Shown piece by piece: positions 49,001 through 64,000 of a DNA stretch of 64,000 nt (the stretch's first letter is position 1; each line of letters opens with the position of its first letter). The position numbers and the translations under genes were made by a program. The DNA comes from Terebella lapidaria. Its lineage: Eukaryota; Annelida; Polychaeta; Terebellida; Terebellidae. Under the pieces are notes generated by a model. That model was not told where the DNA came from. It made no database searches and saw only the letters and a list, made by a program, of their open reading frames with translations. The stretch lies in assembly GCA_949152475.1 (NCBI GenBank), contig OX424563.1:20929001-20993000 (forward strand). The letters run 5' to 3'.

Positions 49001-50827
49001 TGTCGGCCGACGACCTACGTATCAACTTGTGGCACATGGAGATCACCGACCAGAGCTTTAGTATCCTTTCACTTGCGGTCTTGGTATTTTATTGCTGTTT
49101 GTCAGGTCCTATTGAAAATATCAAATTTATCAATTTTCACTGTAGTATAATGTCAATCGTATTGGAAATTTGTTATTGGCTTGCCTACACGTGAGCATGT
49201 TACAAAGATTAAAAGCCTATAGTACAAATGATTTTGTAGTCTAACCAGTTCCCGAAATGTGTTTTGAACTCCTTGACCACCCAAAAAGACATCGTGGACA
49301 TCAAACCAGCCAACATGGAGGAACTGACGGAGGTCATCACCGCCGCCGAGTTCCACCCCACCGAGTGTAATGTCTTCGTCTATAGCAGCTCCAAGGGCTC
49401 CATCCGGCTCTGCGACATGCGCTCACAGGCGCTCTGCGATCAGCACTCAAAACGTGAGTACTCTCCCTGGCCTCTATAGAAATTAGAATTCTTACTTTAA
49501 AAAATTGAGAGGTGGCTGGTATATTTTGGAAGAAAGTAAAACCTGTTGCAGACACTTGGTGTCAGGGCCATGACTTTGCCTTGATTCAAAGAAAAAAGCA
49601 GGGATAATGATGTCTGGCTTACGTGCCTAATCAATATTGTCATGTGATCTAGGCCCCGTTACCAGTCTACATTCCATCTTACTTCAAGATTCATACTTTC
49701 AGAACTTGTCAGTATTCTGTGGCTGTCTGTTGTGAGTGTTTGTTCTGAAAAATATTTCAAAAGCCAATTCTTATCTTTTGTTCACTAAGAGTTGATTCAT
49801 TTATGATTATTAAGGCTAAAAATAAGTTCTGGAATGGTTTGTGACCAGAACAACACACCGAATGAAAAGATATTCTGGGATATAATGAAAACCTGTTGCA
49901 GACACTTGGTGTCGGGGCCAATGACTTTGCCTTGATTCAAAGAAAAAAGCAGGGAGAGTAAAGTCTGGCTTACGTGCCTAATCAATATTGTCTTGTGATC
50001 TAGGCCCCGTTACCAGTCTACATTCAACATAATGTATATTGTATCAATGTCTCGTGTTCACATTTCATGATTTATTGCAACTTTCCATACATTCTATTTA
50101 AAAATCGTTTACAAATGTAATAATGTAATTGCTCTTTTCCTGTGCAGTGTTCGAAGAACCCGAGGACCCAACCAACAAGAGCTTCTTCTCTGAGATCATA
50201 TCGTCGATCTCGGACGTCAAGTTCAGCCACAACGGTCGCTACTTAATCACCCGCGATTACCTCTCGGTCAAAGTTTGGGACCTGCACATGGACTCGAAGC
50301 CCATCGAGACATACCAGGTGCATGAATACCTCCGCAGCAAACTGTGTTCACTCTACGAGAATGACTGCATCTTCGACAAGTTCGAGTGCGCATGGAGCGG
50401 AAATGACAGGTATGTGTTGAGTTCCTTATCATTATTCAATCTTTCCTCCTGGAGCTGTTGTTGACTTGTAGAGGAATGTATCATAATTTCAAAGTGTGCA
50501 GTTTGGAAGAAATATTTGCATTAAGGTTATTTGAAATTTATTCTTTTCAGACACATCATGACTGGGTCCTACAACAACTTTTTCCGAATGTTCGACCGTG
50601 AGTCCAAGCGCGACACGACGCTCGAGTCCTGTCGCGAAAACATGAAACCGAAACAGGTCCTGAAGCCTCGGAAGGTGTGCACCGGCGGCAAACGCAAAAA
50701 GGACGAAATCAGCGTAGACTGCTTAGATTTCAATAAGAAAATTCTTCACACCGGATGGCATCCCTCCGAAAACATTATCGCCGTCGCGGCCACAAATAAC
50801 TTGTACATATTCCAAGGAAAGGACTAG
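43014..50827 (+). CDS. PPP2R2: PP2A B55 regulatory subunit (PPP2R2 family)
   Basis: Regulatory B subunit that forms a seven-bladed WD40 propeller and directs protein phosphatase 2A to substrates. Eight coding exons, all GT-AG and phase-consistent: 43014-43020, 43197-43265, 47080-47177, 48235-48403, 48770-49060, 49289-49453, 50148-50409, 50551-50827. They give 445 codons, against about 447 for vertebrate B55 alpha. Diagnostic stretches are [112 protein letters not shown] and [20 protein letters not shown]. The first exon carries only ATG GCA G. Intron 2 (3.8 kb) contains foldback repeats. Which vertebrate paralogue (A-D) it corresponds to is not meaningful for a single invertebrate gene. Very secure. 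Confidence 0.97.
43701..43947. mobile_element. ~230-bp foldback element in PPP2R2 intron 2
   Basis: 'acttgaaaacgcgaaccaga' at 43716 is mirrored by 'gttcgcgttttcaagt' ending at 43936. Inner arms 'cttggtggcgccac' (about 43801) and 'gtggcgccaccaag' (about 43838) pair closely. Outer 'cactg' and 'cagtg' may extend the arms. Non-coding. Confidence 0.7.
44179..44428. repeat. Left arm of long inverted repeat, PPP2R2 intron 2
   Basis: About 250 bases here match, in reverse orientation, 46105-46353 in the same intron. Shared words include 'cgtgaccatatgtgtg', 'caagtgaggacacagatttt' and 'tgcaaatattg'. Several indels and substitutions separate the arms. Confidence 0.8.
44540..44562 (+). repeat. tRNA-like T-arm (possible SINE B-box)
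   Basis: 'cgggttcaattcccg' has a perfect 4-bp stem and the polymerase III B-box consensus GGTTCNANNCC. A convincing A-box and cloverleaf are not seen upstream, so this is not called a tRNA gene; a tRNA-derived SINE remnant is possible. Confidence 0.35.
46105..46353. repeat. Right arm of long inverted repeat, PPP2R2 intron 2
   Basis: Reverse-complement partner of 44179-44428. The loop is about 1.7 kb and contains no exon. In the primary transcript the arms could pair into a ~250-bp imperfect duplex. Confidence 0.8.
49537..50024. repeat. Direct duplication in PPP2R2 intron 6
   Basis: About 140 bases starting 'aaaacctgttgcagacac' (49537) recur at 49887, 350 bases later, with small differences ('gtcagggcc' versus 'gtcggggcc', 'ggataatgatg' versus 'ggagagtaaag'). 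Both end near 'ccgttaccagtctacatt'. A local segmental duplication, not coding. Confidence 0.85.
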
Positions 50828-51341
50828 CAGTCGTCGCTGCGAAACTAGGATTATTATAATGAAGGACCGACTCTAGGTTATTAATGTAATAATTATGTAC
50901 ACTTATCTACACGTCGAGACTGCAAAGAATTTTTTTTTCAGTTTTCACGACTCCCCCATCTAGAGTGACATATGACAAGTGGTAAGCTTCGTGTGTAGAT
51001 AGAACGATTTCATTTGTACTTCATGCCTGCCATCGATAAGTATCACGTATATGGATTGATGAAAGTGCCGGCAATAGTGGAAAAGGACTGGATTCATGAG
51101 CAAATCATCTGCGGTCTACACAAAGAGGAGTACATTTCTTGGATATTTGACACTATCATATATTGGGCTATCAGTCTTGGAACTTGGCTGGCATCCGGCC
51201 ATATGTAGTACTTGTAGTATCGAAAACATCAGTAGTCACAGATTCACCACACCATCTTACATGTATATTACTGTTCCAATTGTGCTACGTGGTGTCAAAT
51301 ATTAGACTCGCCATTAGTTAACGTAAGGAGATAACTCCATA

Positions 51342-51347
51342 AATAAA
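51342..51347 (+). promoter_or_regulatory. Candidate polyadenylation signal of PPP2R2
   Basis: First AATAAA after the stop codon, 515 bases downstream, in 'ccataaataaaaaaatg'. It would give a short 3' untranslated region. Later signals may also be used. Confidence 0.45.
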
Positions 51348-53740
51348 AAAATGAAATGGAAACTATTTATGTCAAAACATTATGTAAGTGTTACATTACA
51401 GTCAGAGTACTTAGCCTGAGTTGCATACACTTAGGGGTGTGCGTCCTTCACCTAGCACAAATTGGTGTTACTAGAAGACTCTCAACTAAGGACGTGCTAA
51501 TATTTATATTTAAAATGCACGAAATGAATACTGTAAAGCAGGCAAACTGCTTGCAAATATTGCACCTCATAGTATTTAAGCTCTTCTAGAAAGTTTGTAC
51601 CGGTACGCCCATTTCTTGTAAATTCCTTTCATGATATTACATATTCACCACCGAGTCCATGTATATCTTCACAATTGGTATAGGTTTTGATGTGTCTCGT
51701 GTAGTAAGTGCCCAGCCTTTTGATATCAATGAATGATTAATGTAGTGTTTTGAACCCATGATTCCTTATCGATTATAGGTCGTGTGTGTTAAAACTGAAA
51801 CAGCTCCGATGACAATCGTCTCGTAATCTGTTATCTGTATTGTTAAAAACATCCAGGTATTTCCAGATCCTTGCAAATTGTGGGGGAGGGGGTGTTTTGA
51901 ACCTTGAGTGCTTAATGTAGAATAGTGTTATTCATTTTGAGGAATCGTTCACTAACTTTATTGCATTTAATTACTACATTGTACCGTGCTTGAATACCGT
52001 TAAAAGCAAAAGTTTGCTTCAAGTCACGTGCTGTTCTAGTCTCAGCCATTATCTAGGGTATTCTAACCAATAGAAGCTCACCAAGGTCACAAGTTATGGT
52101 GCCATGGGAAATTCATTTCATTTCTTGCTTAGCTGGGAAGTCCATGATATAAACAACCTCTTGAAAACATTCATTTCTTACTGGAGGTGGGCAAAAAATC
52201 TAGCTTCAAAGTAAAATTTGCTACCTAAATGATGAAGGGCATAAACTGTAACAAATATAGTTTTAATGCTCAGATAGGCAGATACGGGATCGTGGCATAT
52301 CATAACTTGGAATGATCCTTGTACAAAAATCTATTTCGCAATTTCCTTGGAACTATCCTTGTGTAATCCATCTATGGTGTGTTGTATTCAGTTATCAGTG
52401 CCAAAAAACGGTAATGATCTTTTCATCTATGTCGAAAATGTGAATTGAAATTTCATTCCTGCATTTTGGTCACAAAATCTGGGAAGAGCGATCTTATGAT
52501 TGCACTCCAATATCTTATCTTGAAATTCTACCCTTTTTCAGTCGCCAAAAAACACCCTAAACTTTTGACTTGTCCTTGTTCTTTGTAAACTGAATTGCTA
52601 TCTGGTTTGCTGTTGCATCGCTGACAGATCTCGAATGCTATAAAGGTTGGGTTGTAGGGTGTTCGTTTAGATGCAGGAATTAAGCAAAGGGGAAAGGAGG
52701 GCTCGGAACAGTCAACTAACTCGTCAACTCTCGTTTCATTCCACACACGAAAGTCCCCTGTATATTTTCTGTTTCTTGTGTCAATTTGCAGTGTGAATGG
52801 ACCGTATGAAATGCTTGTATGGCAAGTGCAGCATGAAAGGAAAAAACGAGATTTAGTATCCATACGGTGTGAGTATTGTATATGGTTTGGATCAGTATTT
52901 TTGTACTGCATGTAAAATTTTGTTGACCGCATCAAGCCTAAAATGTACGTGAAAAAATAATGTTATACTTTCAGTGGTTTATGTACCATGTTATATTTTG
53001 ATGAAATGAAATTTGAAATGTGGAAGGGCTATGTACATTAGACTTTGAATGCATTGACCTTTCTGGAATGACGGAATTACTCTGCAAGTTTATTTGAAGA
53101 GCCTGTAAACTAAAAGCCAATACAAAAATTTAGAAGGCCTAATTTTGTCAAATAGCAGATCAAAACAATGTTGTTATTTGCCTGTGATATGAGAAAACAG
53201 GCAAAGTTTTATTGACTGAACATAAAATGAAAAATAAAATGATCAAAACTGAGTTTGTTTCGTCTTGTCGTTCGTGATCTCAATGTGAATATAACCTAAA
53301 AAATAGTTGAGCACTTGGATCAATATCAAAGGTATTTATTGAAAGTAACCAGGATACATGTTCTAGAAATATTTTATTGACTCACTTAAGATATATTGGA
53401 TAGTTGCCAGCAACTGAGTTCAATTACAAACTTGAGATATTTTCCATTAACACGAAAAGCAACTGTACAGAATGGTTCACATTACAAATTTGTCCCAGAG
53501 CTAAGATGGTTTTAACTTTTATTTAACAAAAGATTGTGAAGTTGTTTCATAAAGTGCAATTTCTTACCAAATTCTATTCGGAACTTTTTCTAAAAAATTT
53601 CTCTTGAGGGGTACCATCAAATATAGTGTTTGCAATTTTACAACGCATCATCTGTCCGTTTACATTGTTGCATCTGGAAACCACACAACCTATAACATGT
53701 ATAAAGGCAAATGAGGTAGCAAACTAATCAGTGAAGTATA

Positions 53741-53925
53741 CAGTGGTCCCCCTCAGATAAGACCCCCCCTCTATCATGTCTATAAAGACTTCCCCCTCAG
53801 TAATGACTTTTTCCTATGGCACTATCATGACTAACTTGTAAATGAACCCCTCTAATAAGACATCCCCTCAGATAAGACCTCAGTTTTGTGGCGGAAGGGT
53901 AGGTCTTATCTGAGGGGGACCACTG
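53741..53925. mobile_element. 185-bp TA-flanked MITE with perfect TIRs
   Basis: The ends are perfect 24-base inverted repeats beginning 'cagtggtccccctcagataa'. TA flanks both sides (53739-53740 and 53926-53927). The interior repeats degraded versions ('ccctctaataagac', 'cccctcagataagacc'). CAGTGG-type ends with TA duplication fit pogo/Tigger-like relatives of Tc1/mariner. Perfect ends suggest recent activity. Confidence 0.88.
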
Positions 53926-54423
53926 TACTGGTCACCACAAAGCTACATTATTGGTAATATGTTATATGTGGTATAATTGTCGTTGGTAAAACAATCTCAC
54001 AAAATCATCACAAAAGGTCTTCTGAAGTGATGTGGACAGATGGCTTAGTAATACATCTCTAGTTCATACAAAATATTTTGCAAATGGACGGACATGCGAG
54101 GCGTATACTACATTTGACGTTACCCTAATTCAAGAGTATATTTTGAAAAAAAAGTTAGAAGTAAAATTTTGTGAGAAACTGTTTTTTGGAATCTGGACAT
54201 ATTGCACTTCAGAAAAAAACCTTCCAACCTTTTGGTAAATGAAAGTTTTGGGACTCCTCCCAGCATTGTGGTCTGAAAATCATGAGTTTCAAATTGCAAA
54301 ACGAAAATCGCCAAGAAACGAAGCACACTGCTGTGAAATACGTCCAAAATGAAAACTGGCACATGGCTCTGCATGCAAAGTCTATGACATCTCCAGCGCC
54401 ACAGAAACATCTCCTACAAGTGT

Positions 54424-60490
<6,067 letters not shown>

Positions 60491-61747
60491 CTGCAAAGAC
60501 AAATAAACAATTTAATTATAAGAGCTATATAATGTGTATGACTCGAGTTTGTCAAGAAATATCTCCTATCAGTTTCAGAAACATTTGGCGTATGCATCTG
60601 CTTGGTCGGAATTATGCTCTGATCAGATCAATAGGCTCATGACCAAGAAATCTGAGTATTCAAATCAATTCACAAGACATTATCCACAGTGCGCAATCAG
60701 TTTGAAGATTTGGTCACTGGAGGTGGTCCTTTTCTGCAAATTTCATGGAAAACAGGCAAGTCCAATTTTAGGCTGTTGAGTTTGGTGATGTAAATGCATA
60801 CTAAATCCGAAGAACTACTCAATAGAACACTGTAGTTACGTTCAATACACTCAAAACTGATTATTAGCGGCGATTGAACAACATGACAGCAGATATTTTT
60901 TATGCAGAGCGAGCACAATGTAAACATTCCCCATTTATCACCCATTTCACACCCAAACGTATCAACTGCTCTGTTATATTTGACTGTGTCACGCATCAAA
61001 TTTGACATTAGATCAGCGATTCAACACTTTATCGTAAGCACACGATAGAACCATGGGGGTTTCTCTGATTTTGACAAAATCCATTTGTTTTTGTGGTTTG
61101 CCGAGTCCCAAATGAGATGCAGATGTGACCCACTAGGCGATGCATCATTGACACACAAGGGGCTGAAGAAATGTACCACCATTCCGGTCCATGAAATTCG
61201 TTTTTCTTTGTAGAAAATCGACCCCAATGCTAAATCCCAGTCCAAATTGGAATCAAATAAATTCCAACAAATTCAGGGCTTCTATCATGTGTATGCCAGT
61301 ACAGAATGAACCTATTGCATTGATTTGGAGTCGGAAGGCATAGTCGGTGTATATTGAGTAAATATGTTTATTTTGGAACAATATACTAGTATATAACTCA
61401 AACATCGAATAAAAGTCTTTTTATGTGTGCAGAGTGAAATCCATGTTGGGGCTGAAATTTACCATTAGGGTAGATTGCTAACTTTTTCATTTTATGAGAT
61501 AGAATTCTGAAAAGTTGTGGTTTGATACCAAATTGAGACACACAAAATTTTAAATTGATCTGATGATCCAAAACTACTGCCAAAAAGCCTGTTTCACTGA
61601 TACAATGAACTTGACTTTAGCAGTGACGTAGATGGCATTGCAAGCCTCGCCGAGCACCTGTGGGCGAGTTCGATCAGCGACCAGACCATGGTACAGGAAA
61701 TTGAACTGCGCGTGTCTGGTTTACCAGAGTGATCGAACGCCGCTAAG
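60491..61747. other. DDX41 upstream region
   Basis: Should contain, or lead to, the DDX41 start exon. No ATG exon that splices in frame to 60490 was found. 61215-61580 is a dispersed repeat also seen at 38430-38790. 61610-61740 is GC-richer, with 'tacgtcactg' on the minus strand. Confidence 0.45.
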
Positions 61748-63790
61748 TAATAATAATGCTTTATTTCAGGTATAAACACCCATATAAAAAGAGGACAATA
61801 CATCATAAAAACGCATAACATAAATAGTATGGAGATGGCATCTATGTCAAATACAGAAGAGAGTGCCAATGATTAAACAAGTAATTGTTGCTGCACCAAT
61901 TATTGTTATTGAGTGTTTGAATCAGTGTGTTCGAACTAATTTGAAGTCTCCTAATAAAGGAAAAGCACGACTTCCTATGTCTGGCATCAAAGGTATCGAT
62001 CCGATTAGACAGAAACATATTCGAAGCACTATCCCACCTATTATAGCCAAGAATCTTGCGATATACATTGTTGTAAGCAACGCGAAGTTTAGACAGCGCT
62101 TGCTTACTCGAGGTGCGCCACAAGTAAGGGCAATAGAAGTTCAAACAGAAAGACTCAACCAAACGACATTTGACAGATATAGAACAATGTGCAAACTTGA
62201 GCAAAATGGTATTAGCACTAGCATATAGACTATGAAGTTGCCTTTTTATATCTTGGCGATCATCGAAAGACCTACTAATAATCACACCGAGGTACTTAGC
62301 ACTATCGACTTGGCCAATAATATAACCATTAAGGAAAACAGATGGGGACGACAACTGCCTATCCCTTGCTTGGGGGAACAATAATACAGTTTGATTTCGA
62401 TGGATTGTACAAAATATCGTGAGAAAAGCCATACAACTCACAAGCATTGAGAAGTAACTGAAGTCCTAAAGCTGAGGGTGCAAGGAGGCAAATATCATCT
62501 GCATAAAATAGATGATTCATAGATACTGAACCTAGATAGCAACCAGCCTGTAGCTTTTGGAGTACACGACTGAGGTCGTCCATATATAAGGCAAATAACC
62601 TGGGAGATAAAATTCCACCCTGACGGACACCGTTTGTAGTAAAAAAATTCATCAGATGTAACCGAACCCCATTTGACACAAAACTCCTGAGTTCTGTACC
62701 AATAACACAAAAGTCGAACAATCAGGGATGGGACACCACGTTCAAACAATTTTTTAAACAATAGCCAATGATTGACACGGTCAAATGCTTTCGAGGCATC
62801 AAGATAACAAGTAAAAACTGTGCTACCATGACAACGATAATATTCTATGACACTTTTCAGTGTATAAACACACATGTCAGTTCCCATATTACGCTTAAAA
62901 CCAAACTGATTATCAGTAGTAGTAATATATTCATCAATCAAATCCAACAGAATCAGCTCGAATATCTTTGAGGATGAGGTAACCAAGGCTATGGGCCTAT
63001 AATTAGATTTGTCGCAGATATTGCTGGTCTTATTTTTTACCAATGGGACAATAATGGTTTTCAAAAGTACACTTGGCAAATAACCATGCGACATACATGA
63101 AGTGAATAACATTGACAACAATACCGATATAGAGTCATGAGCATGAATAAAGTGCTCTGCAGCCAACAAATCGTGACCTACAGCCTTGCCCTTTTTGAGA
63201 TGTTTGAGAGCACATGTGACATGACTGGGGCAAATGGAAATTAAGTCATGTTTAGAGACAGAACTACAATTATTCTCAACAAACTTTCTAGCAGAATCTG
63301 AGTGGACACAGTTCAATAAATCAGAATAATGATTCTTCCAAGTTTCACATATTTCACTACCACCAGAAACGTCATCAATGGTAGAAGCTAGAGGGACAGA
63401 TTTTCTGTTTACTTTCCTGATTGTTTTCCAAAAAGTAACCATATCCTTATCACATAGTGAATTAGCGAGCCCATCTGCCCGTGTTGTATCTTCAATCGCT
63501 AGGCACTGTCGATAATTATATTTAAATCGAAGGCGGGTAGCAGTCATGAGATCACGAAGGGGCCCCTCTCGAGGCTTGCCCGAGTCTCGCCAAGCAATAT
63601 AGGCCTGCCGTGCTTCCGTGTGAGAATCACGAACATAGTCATTCCAACCTGGAACAATATAATCACTAGAATTTGAACACTTTGTAATGGGAATACACAT
63701 ATCACCAGATTTGATCAATGATTGGAATATATCCCCATACATTCTATCAAGATATGCCCTATGCCCTAAGCTGCAGATTTACGACAAGGA
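61748..63790 (-). mobile_element. 5'-truncated LINE (non-LTR retrotransposon)
   Basis: The minus strand carries a LINE reverse transcriptase with its upstream linker but no endonuclease. The frame closes at a TAA near 63787, and the sequence beyond is unrelated, so the copy is truncated at its 5' end. At the 3' end an AATAAA is followed by a short ATT repeat (61747-61765 region), the kind of simple tail seen in CR1/L2-like LINEs. The clade (CR1, Rex1, Jockey-like) is a guess from the RT motifs. Confidence 0.82.
61842..63742 (-). pseudogene. LINE reverse transcriptase, frameshifted
   Basis: Read on the minus strand in three overlapping pieces. 63742-62700 covers the linker (VPGWNDYVRD, TFWKTIRKVNRKS) and the first RT motifs (KSNYRPIALVTSSSKIFE, TCYLDASKAFDRVNH). 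62721-62359 covers NGVRQGGILSPRLFALYMDDL and the catalytic FYADDICLLAPSA. 62447-61842 covers SAKYLGVIISRSFDD and the thumb and C-terminal region. At least two frameshifts, near 62700 and 62400, separate them. No complete enzyme can be made from this copy. Confidence 0.85.
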
Positions 63791-64000
63791 TTATTTACCT
63801 CTATTATTGCTCAATACAAGTTAAGCGAAATCGATTTAAAGGGGCACTATATAGGATTCGGCTTTCTAAGATTGTTCTCTTGATGCTTCTATTTATAGAA
63901 CAAAACGTCAGATGACGTTTTTGACCCAGGATATCTGCTGAATCGATCGGGCTGATCTGACCATTGGCTCGCCAGAGATCCTGGTCTTCTTACGTTTTGT
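63791..64000. other. Unassigned window end
   Basis: No gene or repeat recognised. Includes 'acgtcagatgacgt', a short palindrome-like stretch near 63906. Confidence 0.4.

Larger units (their letters stand above)
50828..54423. other. Convergent intergenic region, 3' untranslated sequence
   Basis: It lies between the stop codons of PPP2R2 (+) and DDX41 (-), so it holds both 3' untranslated regions. An AATAAA signal for PPP2R2 is at 51342-51347. TTTATT near 53517 could serve DDX41. A 135-codon minus-strand frame at 52528-52935 has no family features. A 185-bp TIR element sits at 53741-53925. Confidence 0.6.

Noticed and set aside
52528-52935. 135-codon minus-strand frame between PPP2R2 and DDX41
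   Set aside because: No recognisable domain and no codon bias; lies in convergent 3' untranslated sequence. Cannot be excluded but not supported.
61594-61700. Candidate DDX41 start exon (MVWSLIELAH…, donor near 61660)
   Set aside because: Its splice phase would put the next exon (60490) out of the DDX41 frame, and the peptide lacks the acidic/basic start typical of the family.

Overview
The window is nuclear DNA from an animal, most likely a marine invertebrate (a lophotrochozoan or a non-vertebrate deuterostome). It has two intron-rich host genes with GT-AG splicing whose products closely resemble their vertebrate counterparts. It is AT-rich, rich in short simple tracts, and carries a wide range of transposon types: Tc1-like, hAT, TTAA-flanked (piggyBac-type), TTA/TAA-flanked (PIF/Harbinger-type) and TA-flanked elements, a Penelope-like element with a GIY-YIG domain, and a LINE. 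No bacterial, viral or organelle genes were seen. I cannot name the species.

1-1271 holds diverged ~150-170 bp repeats. About 1272-28800 is a tandem array of five copies of a ~3.6-5.6 kb unit. Three units carry a degenerate Tc1-like transposase. Several units are split by younger insertions, and the sister units show the matching empty sites. This lets element ends and target duplications be read directly for a 705-bp element made of 21-bp palindromes, a 427-bp TTA element, a 5.4-kb terminal-inverted-repeat (TIR) element (with a 1.3-kb TTA element and a hAT transposase tail inside), a 793-bp GC-rich TAA element, a 708-bp TTAA element and a 615-bp TA element.

28801-42830 is mostly non-coding. 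It contains one convincing isolated coding exon (33297-33468), four foldback or TIR elements (35.8-38.3 kb, one of them only partly paired), and a nearly intact Penelope-like reverse transcriptase gene on the minus strand (39711-41610) broken by a single stop codon.

43014-50827 (+) is a complete gene for the B55 regulatory subunit of protein phosphatase 2A, in eight coding exons (445 codons). Just upstream lie a CRE-like site and a YY1-like site. The isolated exon at 33.3 kb ends in the same splice phase as coding exon 1, so it may be an alternative first exon of this gene.

54424-60490 (-) is the DEAD-box helicase DDX41, in 14 identified exons. Only the exon with the start codon is missing. 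It is convergent with the phosphatase gene, and one intron appears to use a GC donor. 61748-63790 (-) is a 5'-truncated, frameshifted LINE upstream of DDX41. The two host genes are unrelated housekeeping functions (phosphatase targeting; RNA helicase, splicing and nucleic-acid sensing). The window shows no sign of a shared pathway.
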